DNA of 64,000 bases. Origin: Secundilactobacillus pentosiphilus (GTDB taxonomy: Bacteria; Bacillota; Bacilli; Lactobacillales; Lactobacillaceae). The stretch covers positions 46,609 through 110,608 of the forward strand of contig NZ_BCMI01000008.1 of the NCBI RefSeq assembly GCF_002217985.1. Direction: 5' to 3'. Positions 9,637-17,854 of this stretch are shown one piece after another. The notes under the pieces are model-generated. The model did not search any database, was not told where the DNA came from, and saw only the letters and a list, made by a program, of their open reading frames with translations. The stretch's first letter is position 1; each line of letters starts with the position of its first letter. The position numbers were made by a program, and so were the translations under genes.

Positions 9637-10644
9637 ATGACAATTAAAGACAAAATTTTAGGAACGTTATACGGTCAAGCCATTGGGGACGCGATGGGCA
9701 TGCCTTCTGAACTATGGCCGGTGGAAAAGATTCGACAGCAGTTCAACGGTCAGATTACGACTTTTTTGGATGGGCCGGCCAATAACGACATTGCCGTTAA
9801 TTTTACCAAGGGTGAATATACGGATGATACTAATCAGGCACTGGCGATCCTTGATTCGCTGATCGAAACGAACTGGCAGCCAAACCAGCAAAACCTGGTT
9901 CAGCACATTATGCGGTGGGCTGATCAAGTGGGTGCCTGGGAGAATAATATTTTGGGCCCTAGCAGTAAAGCGGCGCTGACGGCTATTAAACGCGGCGAAG
10001 ATCCGCGGCCAATCACGGATAAGGCGCTGACAAACGGTGCCGGGATGCGGATCTCCCCAATTGGGTCACTGTTTGACCCCCAGGAACTGAGCGCGCTGAT
10101 CAAAATGGTTTACGACGTTACTCGAGTGACGCACTCCAGTGACGTTGCCATGAGCGGTGCAACCATGGTTGCCGGTGCCGTCGCCGCCGCGGTGGCAGAC
10201 TACTCGTGGGATGAAATCATTGATTTTGCACTGAACTGCAATGACCAGGGTTTCAAGATGGGGGCACCGACCTGGGCAGCGAAGACCCATGAACGGTTAA
10301 AAATCGGGATCGCATTAGCGGACCGTTACCGAACCGATGTCCATCGCTTCAGCCAGGCCATTTATGATGTGATCGGTACAGGGACGATGATCTCAGAAAG
10401 CATTCCGGCCGCCGTAGCGATCGCCTACTACGCGAAAACGGTCCGTAAGTCCGCCCTGTTGTGTGCCAATTTAGGCGGTGATACAGATACGATCGGTGCG
10501 ATGGCAACCGCGATTTGCGGGGCGAAGAACGGCGCGTCATCAATTGATCAGTCGTGGATCGACCTGATCGATACCAAAAATCCACAGCACCATTTTGAAG
10601 ATTACGCAGAACAGATGTTGCAGTTTCGGTCAACCAAGAAATAG
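9637..10644 (+). CDS. ADP-ribosylglycohydrolase family protein
   Basis: The 335-residue protein belongs to the DraG/ARH family, which cleaves N- or O-glycosidic bonds to ADP-ribose or related ribosides using two Mg2+ ions. Visible motifs are GQAIGDAMGMPSE near residue 12, the metal-binding YTDDTN near 70, and NLGGDTDTIGAMATA near 285 with the second Asp/Asp metal cluster. ATG 9637 was preferred over the upstream TTG at 9604 because the family starts just before DKILGxxxGxAxGD. It is followed 14 bases later by a nucleobase permease and then a PfkB kinase. That grouping resembles enterobacterial yegTUV and points to small-molecule nucleoside salvage rather than protein de-ADP-ribosylation; this is inference. 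Confidence 0.88.
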   Translation: MTIKDKILGTLYGQAIGDAMGMPSELWPVEKIRQQFNGQITTFLDGPANNDIAVNFTKGEYTDDTNQALAILDSLIETNWQPNQQNLVQHIMRWADQVGAWENNILGPSSKAALTAIKRGEDPRPITDKALTNGAGMRISPIGSLFDPQELSALIKMVYDVTRVTHSSDVAMSGATMVAGAVAAAVADYSWDEIIDFALNCNDQGFKMGAPTWAAKTHERLKIGIALADRYRTDVHRFSQAIYDVIGTGTMISESIPAAVAIAYYAKTVRKSALLCANLGGDTDTIGAMATAICGAKNGASSIDQSWIDLIDTKNPQHHFEDYAEQMLQFRSTKK

Positions 10645-10658
10645 GATGGTATAACGAT

Positions 10659-12026
10659 ATGGATGATAAGATGATCAAGGTACCCGAAAAAGACAAAACA
10701 CTGACGCCGCATAAGTTATTTTATAACTGGTTCGCGGCTAATATCGGCATCATGGGCTTCGTCTACGGCGCGATTATTGTGAGCTATCATTTATCCTTTA
10801 TTCAAGCAATCGTGGCGTCGCTGGTCGGCGCGCTGTCGTTTCTGGTACCCGGCTGGGTGGCCATGATTGGTCAGCGTGAAGGGGTCACCACCTTTAAAAT
10901 GAGTAGAGCCGCGTACGGTACGTACGGCAACAAAATTCCCAACGCCATTGCCTGGTTCAACATGGTGGGCTGGCTGGCGGTTAACGTGATCACGGGGACA
11001 CTCTTACTGGTTTCCTTGTTTCGGGTGATCCAGGTTCAAAAGAGTACGCTGACTACGGCCATTGCGCTGGTCGTTTTCGGCGGGCTGGTGCTGCTTTCCG
11101 GGTTGCTCAAAGAAGATACGTTAGCCAAGATTCAAACGTGGCTGAGCTGGATCTTTGGTATTTTGACGGCGGTTATCCTGGTGATCTTTCTGGCCAAAGC
11201 AAATTGGCACGAAGCGCTGTCACTGCCAAGCGGCAGCTGGATCACGGGATTTCTACCTGCTGTTAGTATCGTTGCGGCTGGTTCTGGTATCTCCTGGTCC
11301 ATGGCTGCGGCTGATTGGGGTGCCTACGTTAAGCCCGATACCAAACCGGCATCAACTTTTTGGAACACCACGATGGGCGGTGCGGTTCCGCTGTTTATTT
11401 TGATGGCGGGCGGTGTCTTATTGAGCACCATCGAACCCAAACTGGCCACTTCCGGCGATCCCTTTGACGTGATGTATAGTGCGCTGCCAAGTTGGATCGG
11501 GGTCATTTATTTCTTGGTGGCAGCCGGCGGTTTGATTCCGCAATGTATCGTGTCGCTGCGTTCGGCACGGATCAACCTGTCAACGATCGGTATCAATGTT
11601 TCGCAGCGAACTTCATTGATCGTACACGGTTTGATTGTCATTTTAATTCCGGTATACGTGCTGTTTATTTCCGGTAATTTTCTTAGTAACTTTGAGATTT
11701 TTCTTAACTTCCTGGGAATCTGCCTGGCTAGCTGGGTCGCCATTTTCCTATGCGACAGCGTGATGTTTCGCGGCCAGGGCTATGACGTTCGGCTGATCGA
11801 CCCGCAGTCCAAAACCCACTATAACTGGGGCGGTATTATTTCGTGGCTCATTGCCACGGTCACCGGCTTCCTGTTTACCAACAACGCGGTTTGGACCGGG
11901 CCATTTGCTCACGGGATCTTCGCTAACAACAGTTTGGGCGTCTTCATTTCAGCAATCTTGGCCATTATCTGTATGTTTATCGTCAAAGTGATCAAGGGCA
12001 GCGGCCATAGTGAGAAGGTGGCGTAA
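10659..12026 (+). CDS. NCS1-family purine/cytosine permease
   Basis: The 455-residue integral membrane protein has about twelve hydrophobic segments and the cytosine/purine permease family layout, beginning LTPHKLFYNWFAANIGIMGF. It should import a nucleobase, nucleoside or related N-heterocycle by cation symport. The spacing to the upstream hydrolase is 14 bases, with AGGATGG as ribosome-binding site. The stop codon overlaps the kinase start (TAATG), so the three genes are translationally coupled. Substrate cannot be assigned; a base or riboside later cleaved or phosphorylated by its neighbours is the most economical reading. Confidence 0.87.
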   Translation: MDDKMIKVPEKDKTLTPHKLFYNWFAANIGIMGFVYGAIIVSYHLSFIQAIVASLVGALSFLVPGWVAMIGQREGVTTFKMSRAAYGTYGNKIPNAIAWFNMVGWLAVNVITGTLLLVSLFRVIQVQKSTLTTAIALVVFGGLVLLSGLLKEDTLAKIQTWLSWIFGILTAVILVIFLAKANWHEALSLPSGSWITGFLPAVSIVAAGSGISWSMAAADWGAYVKPDTKPASTFWNTTMGGAVPLFILMAGGVLLSTIEPKLATSGDPFDVMYSALPSWIGVIYFLVAAGGLIPQCIVSLRSARINLSTIGINVSQRTSLIVHGLIVILIPVYVLFISGNFLSNFEIFLNFLGICLASWVAIFLCDSVMFRGQGYDVRLIDPQSKTHYNWGGIISWLIATVTGFLFTNNAVWTGPFAHGIFANNSLGVFISAILAIICMFIVKVIKGSGHSEKVA

Positions 12027-12901
12027 TGGTCAAAACACTGATTTTAGGTGCCGCCTACGTCGATGTGGTCATTAACGTGCCGCAGCTGCCTTTTTCTGGT
12101 GGTGACGTGACGGGTGATCTGAGATCCTATATCGTTGGGGGCTCCGCTTTTAACGTCTATGGTGCCATGCACGCTGCTCAAGCCGAAGCGGACTTGTTCG
12201 TGCCGGTGGGCCAGGGGCAGTATGCTGACCTGGTGCGTGCGGAGTTAAAACGCCGGCAGATTCCGGAGCTGCTGCCCGTGACAGCCGCTGATAACGGCTG
12301 GGACATTGCCATGGTGGAACCTTCTGGCGAACGGAGCTTTCTGACGATCCCCGGCATTGATCAAATTTGGCAGAATGACTGGTTTGACCGGATTGATTTA
12401 GCCGACTACCGCTACTTCTACATCAGCGGGTATCAAGTTGAAGATGAGCAAATTGCCAGCCAAATTTTAGGCAGGTTAACCCGGCGTGCTGACGATGCCT
12501 ATATTTTGTTCGACGCCTCCCCGCGGATGAGCCATTTAACCGCGAAGACGGTGCGGCAGTTACTGCAAAAAAACGTGATCATTCACTGTAACGAAGATGA
12601 AATCGGCTATTTTGGTGCTGCGGGCGCGTCGATTGACGAAACCGCCAGCAGTATTTTTGCCAAAACGCAAAGCCCAGTAATTGTCACGTTGGGCGCTCGG
12701 GGGACCTACTACTTTGATGGTCAGCGATCGGGTATCCTGCCCGCCGACCACGCCGAGGTGATCAATACCAGCGGTGCAGGCGATACCCACTGCGGCGGTC
12801 TTTTGGCTGGTTTAGCAAGCGGTAAGGATTTAGTTGCGTCGGCGAAACTGGCCAATACGCTGGCCGCCAAAGTGGTGAGCCAGGAAAACAGCAGTTTATG
12901 A
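12026..12901 (+). CDS. PfkB-family carbohydrate/nucleoside kinase
   Basis: The 291-residue protein has the ribokinase/PfkB fold signatures: an N-terminal GGSAFNVYGAMHAA substrate-binding segment and a C-terminal NTSGAGDTHCGGLLAGLA carrying the catalytic aspartate of GAGD. Family members phosphorylate sugars or nucleosides such as ribose, pseudouridine or inosine/guanosine. The start overlaps the permease stop, placing it third in the hydrolase-permease-kinase operon. Resemblance to E. coli YegV by context suggests a ribose- or nucleoside-type substrate, but no substrate-defining residue can be read with confidence. Confidence 0.88.
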   Translation: MVKTLILGAAYVDVVINVPQLPFSGGDVTGDLRSYIVGGSAFNVYGAMHAAQAEADLFVPVGQGQYADLVRAELKRRQIPELLPVTAADNGWDIAMVEPSGERSFLTIPGIDQIWQNDWFDRIDLADYRYFYISGYQVEDEQIASQILGRLTRRADDAYILFDASPRMSHLTAKTVRQLLQKNVIIHCNEDEIGYFGAAGASIDETASSIFAKTQSPVIVTLGARGTYYFDGQRSGILPADHAEVINTSGAGDTHCGGLLAGLASGKDLVASAKLANTLAAKVVSQENSSL

Positions 12902-12944
12902 GCCTAAATATTTACGAGCCAAACGCAGCTTTCTATCAATAATT

Positions 12945-12989
12945 AATAATGCTTGTTCCGGTAAACTTGTCGGGACAGGCATTATTTTG
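12945..12989 (+). terminator. Terminator of hydrolase-permease-kinase operon
   Basis: AATAATGCTTGTTCC and GGGACAGGCATTATTTT form a ~14-bp stem with one G-T pair. The loop and inner stem (TGTTCCGG, TTGTCGGGACAG) recur in the terminator at 48262-48304. The rest of 12902-13165 contains no gene I can support; polA's promoter should lie near 13110-13140 but is not clear. Confidence 0.85.
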
Positions 12990-13165
12990 GTTAATACTAA
13001 CAGCGACTGCGTTTTGAAAAGGTACTTGCGCGGTTGAAGATATTTTTTGCGGGTGGCTAGTTTCACGACTCAGTCAAACCACTTTAAGATTTACCGGTAA
13101 ACCGATTTTTAATTGTTGAATTTGTCTGGTAAACTAGAGGTAATACAAATTGCGGAGGCTGATCA

Positions 13166-15826
13166 ATGACTGAATCAAAACGATTATTACTTATCGATGG
13201 CAACAGTGTGGCTTTTCGGGCTTTTTACGCGCTGTACACGGCATTGAATAGTATGACAAATGCGGACGGTTTGCATACCAATGCAATCTTTGGCTTCAAC
13301 CGGATGCTGGATATTATGTTAGAGGATGTTAAGCCAAGCGAAGCTTTAGTGGCCTTTGATGCTGGTAAAGTGACTTTTCGGACGAAAAAATACGCTGATT
13401 ACAAGGGCGGCCGTGCTAAAACGCCGCCGGAACTTTCGGAACAGATGCCGGTAATCCGTGACCTGTTAAAGGCACGCGGTATCAAGTCCTATGAGTTAAA
13501 AGACTACGAAGCCGATGACATTATCGGTACCATGGCTAAGCGGGCGGAAGCTGCTGGTTACACCACCACCATTTTTACTGGGGATCGTGATCTGACTCAG
13601 CTGACGTCTGCTAAAACCAGCGTTGCTGTATCTAAAAAAGGCGTTACCGAAGTCGAAAAGTATACTCCTGAACACGTGGAAGAAAAACTGGGTGTTCGGC
13701 CGGATCAGATTATTGAAATCAAGGGGCTGCAGGGGGACACTTCGGACAATTACCCCGGGGTCACCGGTGTGGGTCCGAAGACCGCCGTTTCGCTGATTCA
13801 AAAATACGGCACCATTGACGGTGTCTACGAAAACATTGATCAGATTACTGCCAAGAAAATGAAGGAACACCTCATTGCAGATAAGGATTCCGCCTTTCAA
13901 TCACGGGATCTGGCGACGATTCGCCGGGACGCGCCAGTTGAAATTAAATTAGGCGACCTGACATACCTGGGAGACCAGCGTGATGAACTGGTTGAGTTTT
14001 ATCAGAAGATGAACTTCCAGTCATTTTTAAGTAAAATGAACGCCGATGCTGATGGTGAAGATGTTTTAGGCCTAAAGCCGGTCAAATTTACGGTGCTGAA
14101 CGCCGATCATTTAAGTGATTTGGCACAGTTTAAGGACCACGTTTCGTTTTATCTGGAAATGCCGGAAGAAAATTACCACACGTCGACTTTTGCTGGTTTT
14201 GTGATCGGCGAAGACGGCAAGTGGTTTGTCAGCCGTGACGTGGAACTGTTGGAGCAGGAACCGTTAAAGGGTTTACTGACCAGTGACCAGGTTCAAAAAG
14301 ACGTCTTTGACGTCAAGCGGACTTACGTGGGTTTGAATCGCTTGGGCATTCACCTCACTAACGTCGACTTTGACCTGCTGCTGGCGTCGTATCTGTTAGA
14401 TACGAACGAAAACAGCAATGACCTTGGCCGGTTAGCTTTTCAGCATGGCTATCACCAGATTCAGTCGGATGAAGAAGTCTACGGTAAGGGTGCTAAGCGC
14501 GCCATTCCGGATGATGACCAAACCTTTTTTGAACATTTGACGCGAAAGGGCATTACCATTGAATCGTTAAAGAAAGCCTTGTTTAAGCAACTGGATGAAA
14601 ACGAACAGACCAAACTGTACCGTGACCTCGAGCTGCCGATGGCTTACGTCCTGGCCCACATGGAAATTGCCGGGATCATGGTGGATACGGATCGTCTGTC
14701 GGCGATGCAAAGTGAGTTCACCGAACTGCTGGCGCAGACCCAGCAGACGATTTTTCAAGAAGCCGGCGAAGAATTTAACATCGGCTCTCCCAAACAGCTG
14801 CAGCACATTCTGTTTGAAAAGTTAGGCTTGACTCCAATCAAGAAGACTAAAACCGGGTACTCGACTTCGGTTGACGTGCTGGAAAAGCTGGCCGCCGAAG
14901 CACCGATCGTGGAAAATATTTTAAAGTACCGTCAAATTGCCAAGATTCAATCGACCTACGTTGAAGGCTTATTAAAAGTTGTTCACAGTACGGACCAGAA
15001 AGTCCATACGCGCTATTTACAAACGTTAACGCAAACCGGCCGTCTGTCTTCAGTAGACCCCAACCTGCAAAATATTCCCATCAGGACCGAAGAAGGCCGG
15101 CGAATCCGGCAGGCCTTCATCCCCAGTCATCAGGGCTGGCAGATCTTCTCGTCTGATTATTCACAAATCGAATTGCGGGTACTGGCCCACATTACTCACG
15201 ATAAAAATCTGCAGGAAGCCTTCAAGGAAGGCGAAGATATTCACGCTTCAACCGCGCGGCGAATCTTTCATTTAGGCCCCGATGCCGAAATTGATCCGAA
15301 CATGCGCCGTCAGGCCAAAGCGGTGAACTTCGGTATTGTCTACGGCATCAGTGATTTTGGCCTATCGCAAAATATCGGGATCACCCGCAAGCAGGCCCGT
15401 CAGTTCATCGACACCTACTTCGAAGAATATCCCGGCGTTAAAAAGTACATGACTGATATCGTGGCTTCCGCTAAGGATAAGGGTTACGTGGAAACGATTG
15501 CCCATCGTCGGCGCTATTTGCCGGATATCAACGCCCGGAACTTCAACCAGCGTTCATTTGCCGAACGAACCGCCATGAACACGCCGATTCAAGGCAGTGC
15601 CGCTGATATTATTAAAATTGCGATGATTCGGATGGAAGATGCCATCAAAGATATGCAGGCCACCATGCTGCTGCAAGTACACGATGAACTGATCTTTGAG
15701 GCACCTGCTGAAGAGATCCCAACGCTGGAAAAACTCGTGCCAAGCGTGATGGATTCAGCTGTTAAGCTGGAAATTCCGTTAAAAGTGGAGAGCCATTTTG
15801 GCAACACCTGGTACGACGCCAAGTAA
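13166..15826 (+). CDS. polA: DNA polymerase I
   Basis: The 886-residue enzyme fills gaps and removes RNA primers during Okazaki-fragment maturation and repair. The N-terminal 5'-3' exonuclease/FEN domain is intact (LLIDGNSVAFRAFYAL, YEADDIIGT, FTGDRDLTQL, GVTGVGPKTA). The polymerase domain shows motif A (SSDYSQIELRVLAH), motif B (RRQAKAVNFGIVYG) and motif C (LQVHDEL). The central 3'-5' exonuclease-like domain has lost the catalytic DxE: the equivalent segment reads FYLEM near residue 328. Proofreading is therefore probably absent, as in Bacillus-type Pol I. GCGGAGG precedes ATG 13166. mutM-coaE starts 21 bases downstream, so the genes are likely co-transcribed. Confidence 0.97.
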   Translation: MTESKRLLLIDGNSVAFRAFYALYTALNSMTNADGLHTNAIFGFNRMLDIMLEDVKPSEALVAFDAGKVTFRTKKYADYKGGRAKTPPELSEQMPVIRDLLKARGIKSYELKDYEADDIIGTMAKRAEAAGYTTTIFTGDRDLTQLTSAKTSVAVSKKGVTEVEKYTPEHVEEKLGVRPDQIIEIKGLQGDTSDNYPGVTGVGPKTAVSLIQKYGTIDGVYENIDQITAKKMKEHLIADKDSAFQSRDLATIRRDAPVEIKLGDLTYLGDQRDELVEFYQKMNFQSFLSKMNADADGEDVLGLKPVKFTVLNADHLSDLAQFKDHVSFYLEMPEENYHTSTFAGFVIGEDGKWFVSRDVELLEQEPLKGLLTSDQVQKDVFDVKRTYVGLNRLGIHLTNVDFDLLLASYLLDTNENSNDLGRLAFQHGYHQIQSDEEVYGKGAKRAIPDDDQTFFEHLTRKGITIESLKKALFKQLDENEQTKLYRDLELPMAYVLAHMEIAGIMVDTDRLSAMQSEFTELLAQTQQTIFQEAGEEFNIGSPKQLQHILFEKLGLTPIKKTKTGYSTSVDVLEKLAAEAPIVENILKYRQIAKIQSTYVEGLLKVVHSTDQKVHTRYLQTLTQTGRLSSVDPNLQNIPIRTEEGRRIRQAFIPSHQGWQIFSSDYSQIELRVLAHITHDKNLQEAFKEGEDIHASTARRIFHLGPDAEIDPNMRRQAKAVNFGIVYGISDFGLSQNIGITRKQARQFIDTYFEEYPGVKKYMTDIVASAKDKGYVETIAHRRRYLPDINARNFNQRSFAERTAMNTPIQGSAADIIKIAMIRMEDAIKDMQATMLLQVHDELIFEAPAEEIPTLEKLVPSVMDSAVKLEIPLKVESHFGNTWYDAK

Positions 15827-15847
15827 CGATACAAGGAGGCACTTTGG

Positions 15848-17311
15848 ATGCCTGAATTACCCGAAGTTGAAACGGTTCGACGCGGGCTGACACGCTTAGT
15901 CGGTCACGCCCAGATCACGTCCGTTGATGTGTATTACGAAAAAATGGTCTCGCCTGAGGCCAATCAATTTAAAAAAATGCTCGCTGGCAAAACGATCGAA
16001 CGGATCGACCGGCGGGGGAAATATCTGCTGTTCAGATTCAATGATGATCTGACCATGGTGTCGCATTTGCGGATGGAAGGCAAGTACGACGTGCAGCCGG
16101 CTGGCAACCCGATTACTAAGCACACCCACGTGGTGTTTCATTTGGCCGATGACCGTGATTTAAGGTACACTGATACCCGCAAATTTGGCCGGATGCATTT
16201 GCTGAAAACCGGTGAGGAGACCGAACTGGTTGCTGGTCTGAAAAAAATGGGGCCGGAACCCACCGCGGAAACGCTGAGCGTGGCTTACATGAAAACCATT
16301 TTCGGCAAGAGCAAAAAGGCCATTAAGCCGTTTTTACTGGACCAAAGTAACATCGCGGGGTTAGGTAATATTTACGTGGATGAGACGCTTTGGCTGAGCC
16401 GCATCCATCCGGAACAGCCGGCTAACACGATCCCGGAATTTCAGATCCGCCAGCTCAGAGCAAACATCATTGCGGAGATCAAGCGGGCTATCGATGGTCA
16501 CGGGACCACCGTGCACTCGTTTTCTACCGCTTACGGTGAGGCCGGTGAATTTCAAAACCACCTGATGGTGTACGGCCGCAAAGGCGAACCCTGTTTTCGC
16601 TGCGGCACGCCCATTGAGAAGACCAAAGTGGCCCAGCGCGGGACGCATTTTTGTCCCGACTGTCAGGCTTTGCGCAAGAATCCGGGTGAAACCATGGTAC
16701 TTGGCCTGACGGGTGGTATTGCCACTGGAAAGTCAGCGGTCAGTGACCTGTTTAAGGCCTACCAGATACCGGTGATCGACGCCGATAAAATTGCTCGAAA
16801 AGTGGTGGCACCAGGCACCACCGGGTTGAAACAGATTCAAAGCACCTTCGGCTGGCAGATGATTCAGCCGGACGGATCGTTAGACCGCCACGCGCTGGGG
16901 ACCCTGGTGTTCAGTCAGCCGGAAGCGTTGGCCCAATTAAACGGGATCACTGGGCCGCTGATCAAAAAGGCTGTGAAGCGTCAATTACAGGGTTACCGTC
17001 GGCGAAAAGTACCGCTGGTGATTTACGATGCGCCGACGTTATTTGAAGCGCACCAAGCTGCCGTGGTCAATGAGATTATGGTGGTAACCGTGCCGGAACA
17101 GGTGCAGTTAGAGCGTTTAATGGCGCGGGATCAACTGCCTAAAAAAGAGGCGCTTGACCGGATCAGCGCACAGTTGCCGTTAGCCGAAAAGGTCAAACGG
17201 GCTGATGTGGTGATCGATAATCGCCATTCAGTTGATAAAACAAAAGCGCAAGTGGTAAGATGGCTGAATGAAGCCGGATTCGGCTCATTAATGACAGATA
17301 AAGCTAAGTGA
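15848..17311 (+). CDS. mutM-coaE: Fused formamidopyrimidine-DNA glycosylase / dephospho-CoA kinase
   Basis: One uninterrupted 487-codon frame holds two proteins that are normally separate. Residues 1-282 are MutM/Fpg, which excises 8-oxoguanine: PELPEVETVRRGL with catalytic Pro2/Glu3, and a C-terminal zinc finger CFRCG...CPDC. Residues 283-487 are CoaE, which phosphorylates dephospho-CoA in the last step of CoA synthesis: VLGLTGGIATGKS P-loop and YDAPTLFEA. The junction reads LRKNPGETMVLGL with no stop between. Met283 (ATG 16694) is preceded by GGGTGA, so CoaE may also be made by internal initiation. The two genes are adjacent but separate in other lactobacilli as far as I know. All motifs of both enzymes look intact. 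Confidence 0.9.
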   Translation: MPELPEVETVRRGLTRLVGHAQITSVDVYYEKMVSPEANQFKKMLAGKTIERIDRRGKYLLFRFNDDLTMVSHLRMEGKYDVQPAGNPITKHTHVVFHLADDRDLRYTDTRKFGRMHLLKTGEETELVAGLKKMGPEPTAETLSVAYMKTIFGKSKKAIKPFLLDQSNIAGLGNIYVDETLWLSRIHPEQPANTIPEFQIRQLRANIIAEIKRAIDGHGTTVHSFSTAYGEAGEFQNHLMVYGRKGEPCFRCGTPIEKTKVAQRGTHFCPDCQALRKNPGETMVLGLTGGIATGKSAVSDLFKAYQIPVIDADKIARKVVAPGTTGLKQIQSTFGWQMIQPDGSLDRHALGTLVFSQPEALAQLNGITGPLIKKAVKRQLQGYRRRKVPLVIYDAPTLFEAHQAAVVNEIMVVTVPEQVQLERLMARDQLPKKEALDRISAQLPLAEKVKRADVVIDNRHSVDKTKAQVVRWLNEAGFGSLMTDKAK

Positions 17312-17351
17312 GTAAAAATAAACGATTCAATGCAGAATAAGAGGTGAGACT

Positions 17352-17840
17352 ATGCACTGTCCACACTGCCACCATAATGGTTCACGGGTCGTTGACAGTC
17401 GGCCGACGGATGAGGGCCGGGTCATCAGACGGCGCCGTGAATGTGAGAACTGCGGGTTTCGGTTCACAACTTTCGAGCGCATCGAAGCGACACCATTACT
17501 AGTGATCAAGAAAAACGGGACCCGTGAAGAATTCAACCGTGAAAAGATTTTACGGGGCATTATCCGTTCAGCGGAAAAGCGGCCGGTCGGCATGGATGTC
17601 ATGACCAAACTGGTTGACGAAGTTGAAAACGAAGTGCGTTCACTGGGTGAAAATGAAGTGTCCAGTCAATTGATCGGTGAATACGTCATGAAACGACTCG
17701 TTAATATTGACGAGATCTCCTACATTCGTTTTGCGAGTGTTTACCGTCAGTTCAAGGATATGAGCGTCTTTTTGGAAGAACTGAAAGACGTTATGAAAAA
17801 GGACAAGAAAAAAGGGGCTTCCTCCGATAAAAAGAAATGA
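17352..17840 (+). CDS. nrdR: Transcriptional repressor NrdR
   Basis: NrdR represses ribonucleotide reductase genes in response to ATP/dATP. The 162-residue protein has the N-terminal zinc ribbon (CPHC at 3-6 and CENC about 28 residues later) and an ATP-cone domain ([19 protein letters not shown]). Length is typical. AGAGGTGAG precedes ATG 17352. It sits between coaE and dnaB in the replication-associated cluster conserved among Firmicutes; its TGA overlaps an upstream in-frame ATG of dnaB. Confidence 0.97.
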   Translation: MHCPHCHHNGSRVVDSRPTDEGRVIRRRRECENCGFRFTTFERIEATPLLVIKKNGTREEFNREKILRGIIRSAEKRPVGMDVMTKLVDEVENEVRSLGENEVSSQLIGEYVMKRLVNIDEISYIRFASVYRQFKDMSVFLEELKDVMKKDKKKGASSDKKK

Positions 17841-17854
17841 AACGGGGCTTAATC

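Noticed and set aside
16660..16700. Sequencing error or frameshift as the explanation of the mutM-coaE fusion
   Set aside because: Both halves are in the same frame, and residues through the junction are sensible. Joining them needs only absence of a stop, not an insertion or deletion. A point error removing a stop cannot be excluded, so it is listed as the refutation in the finding.
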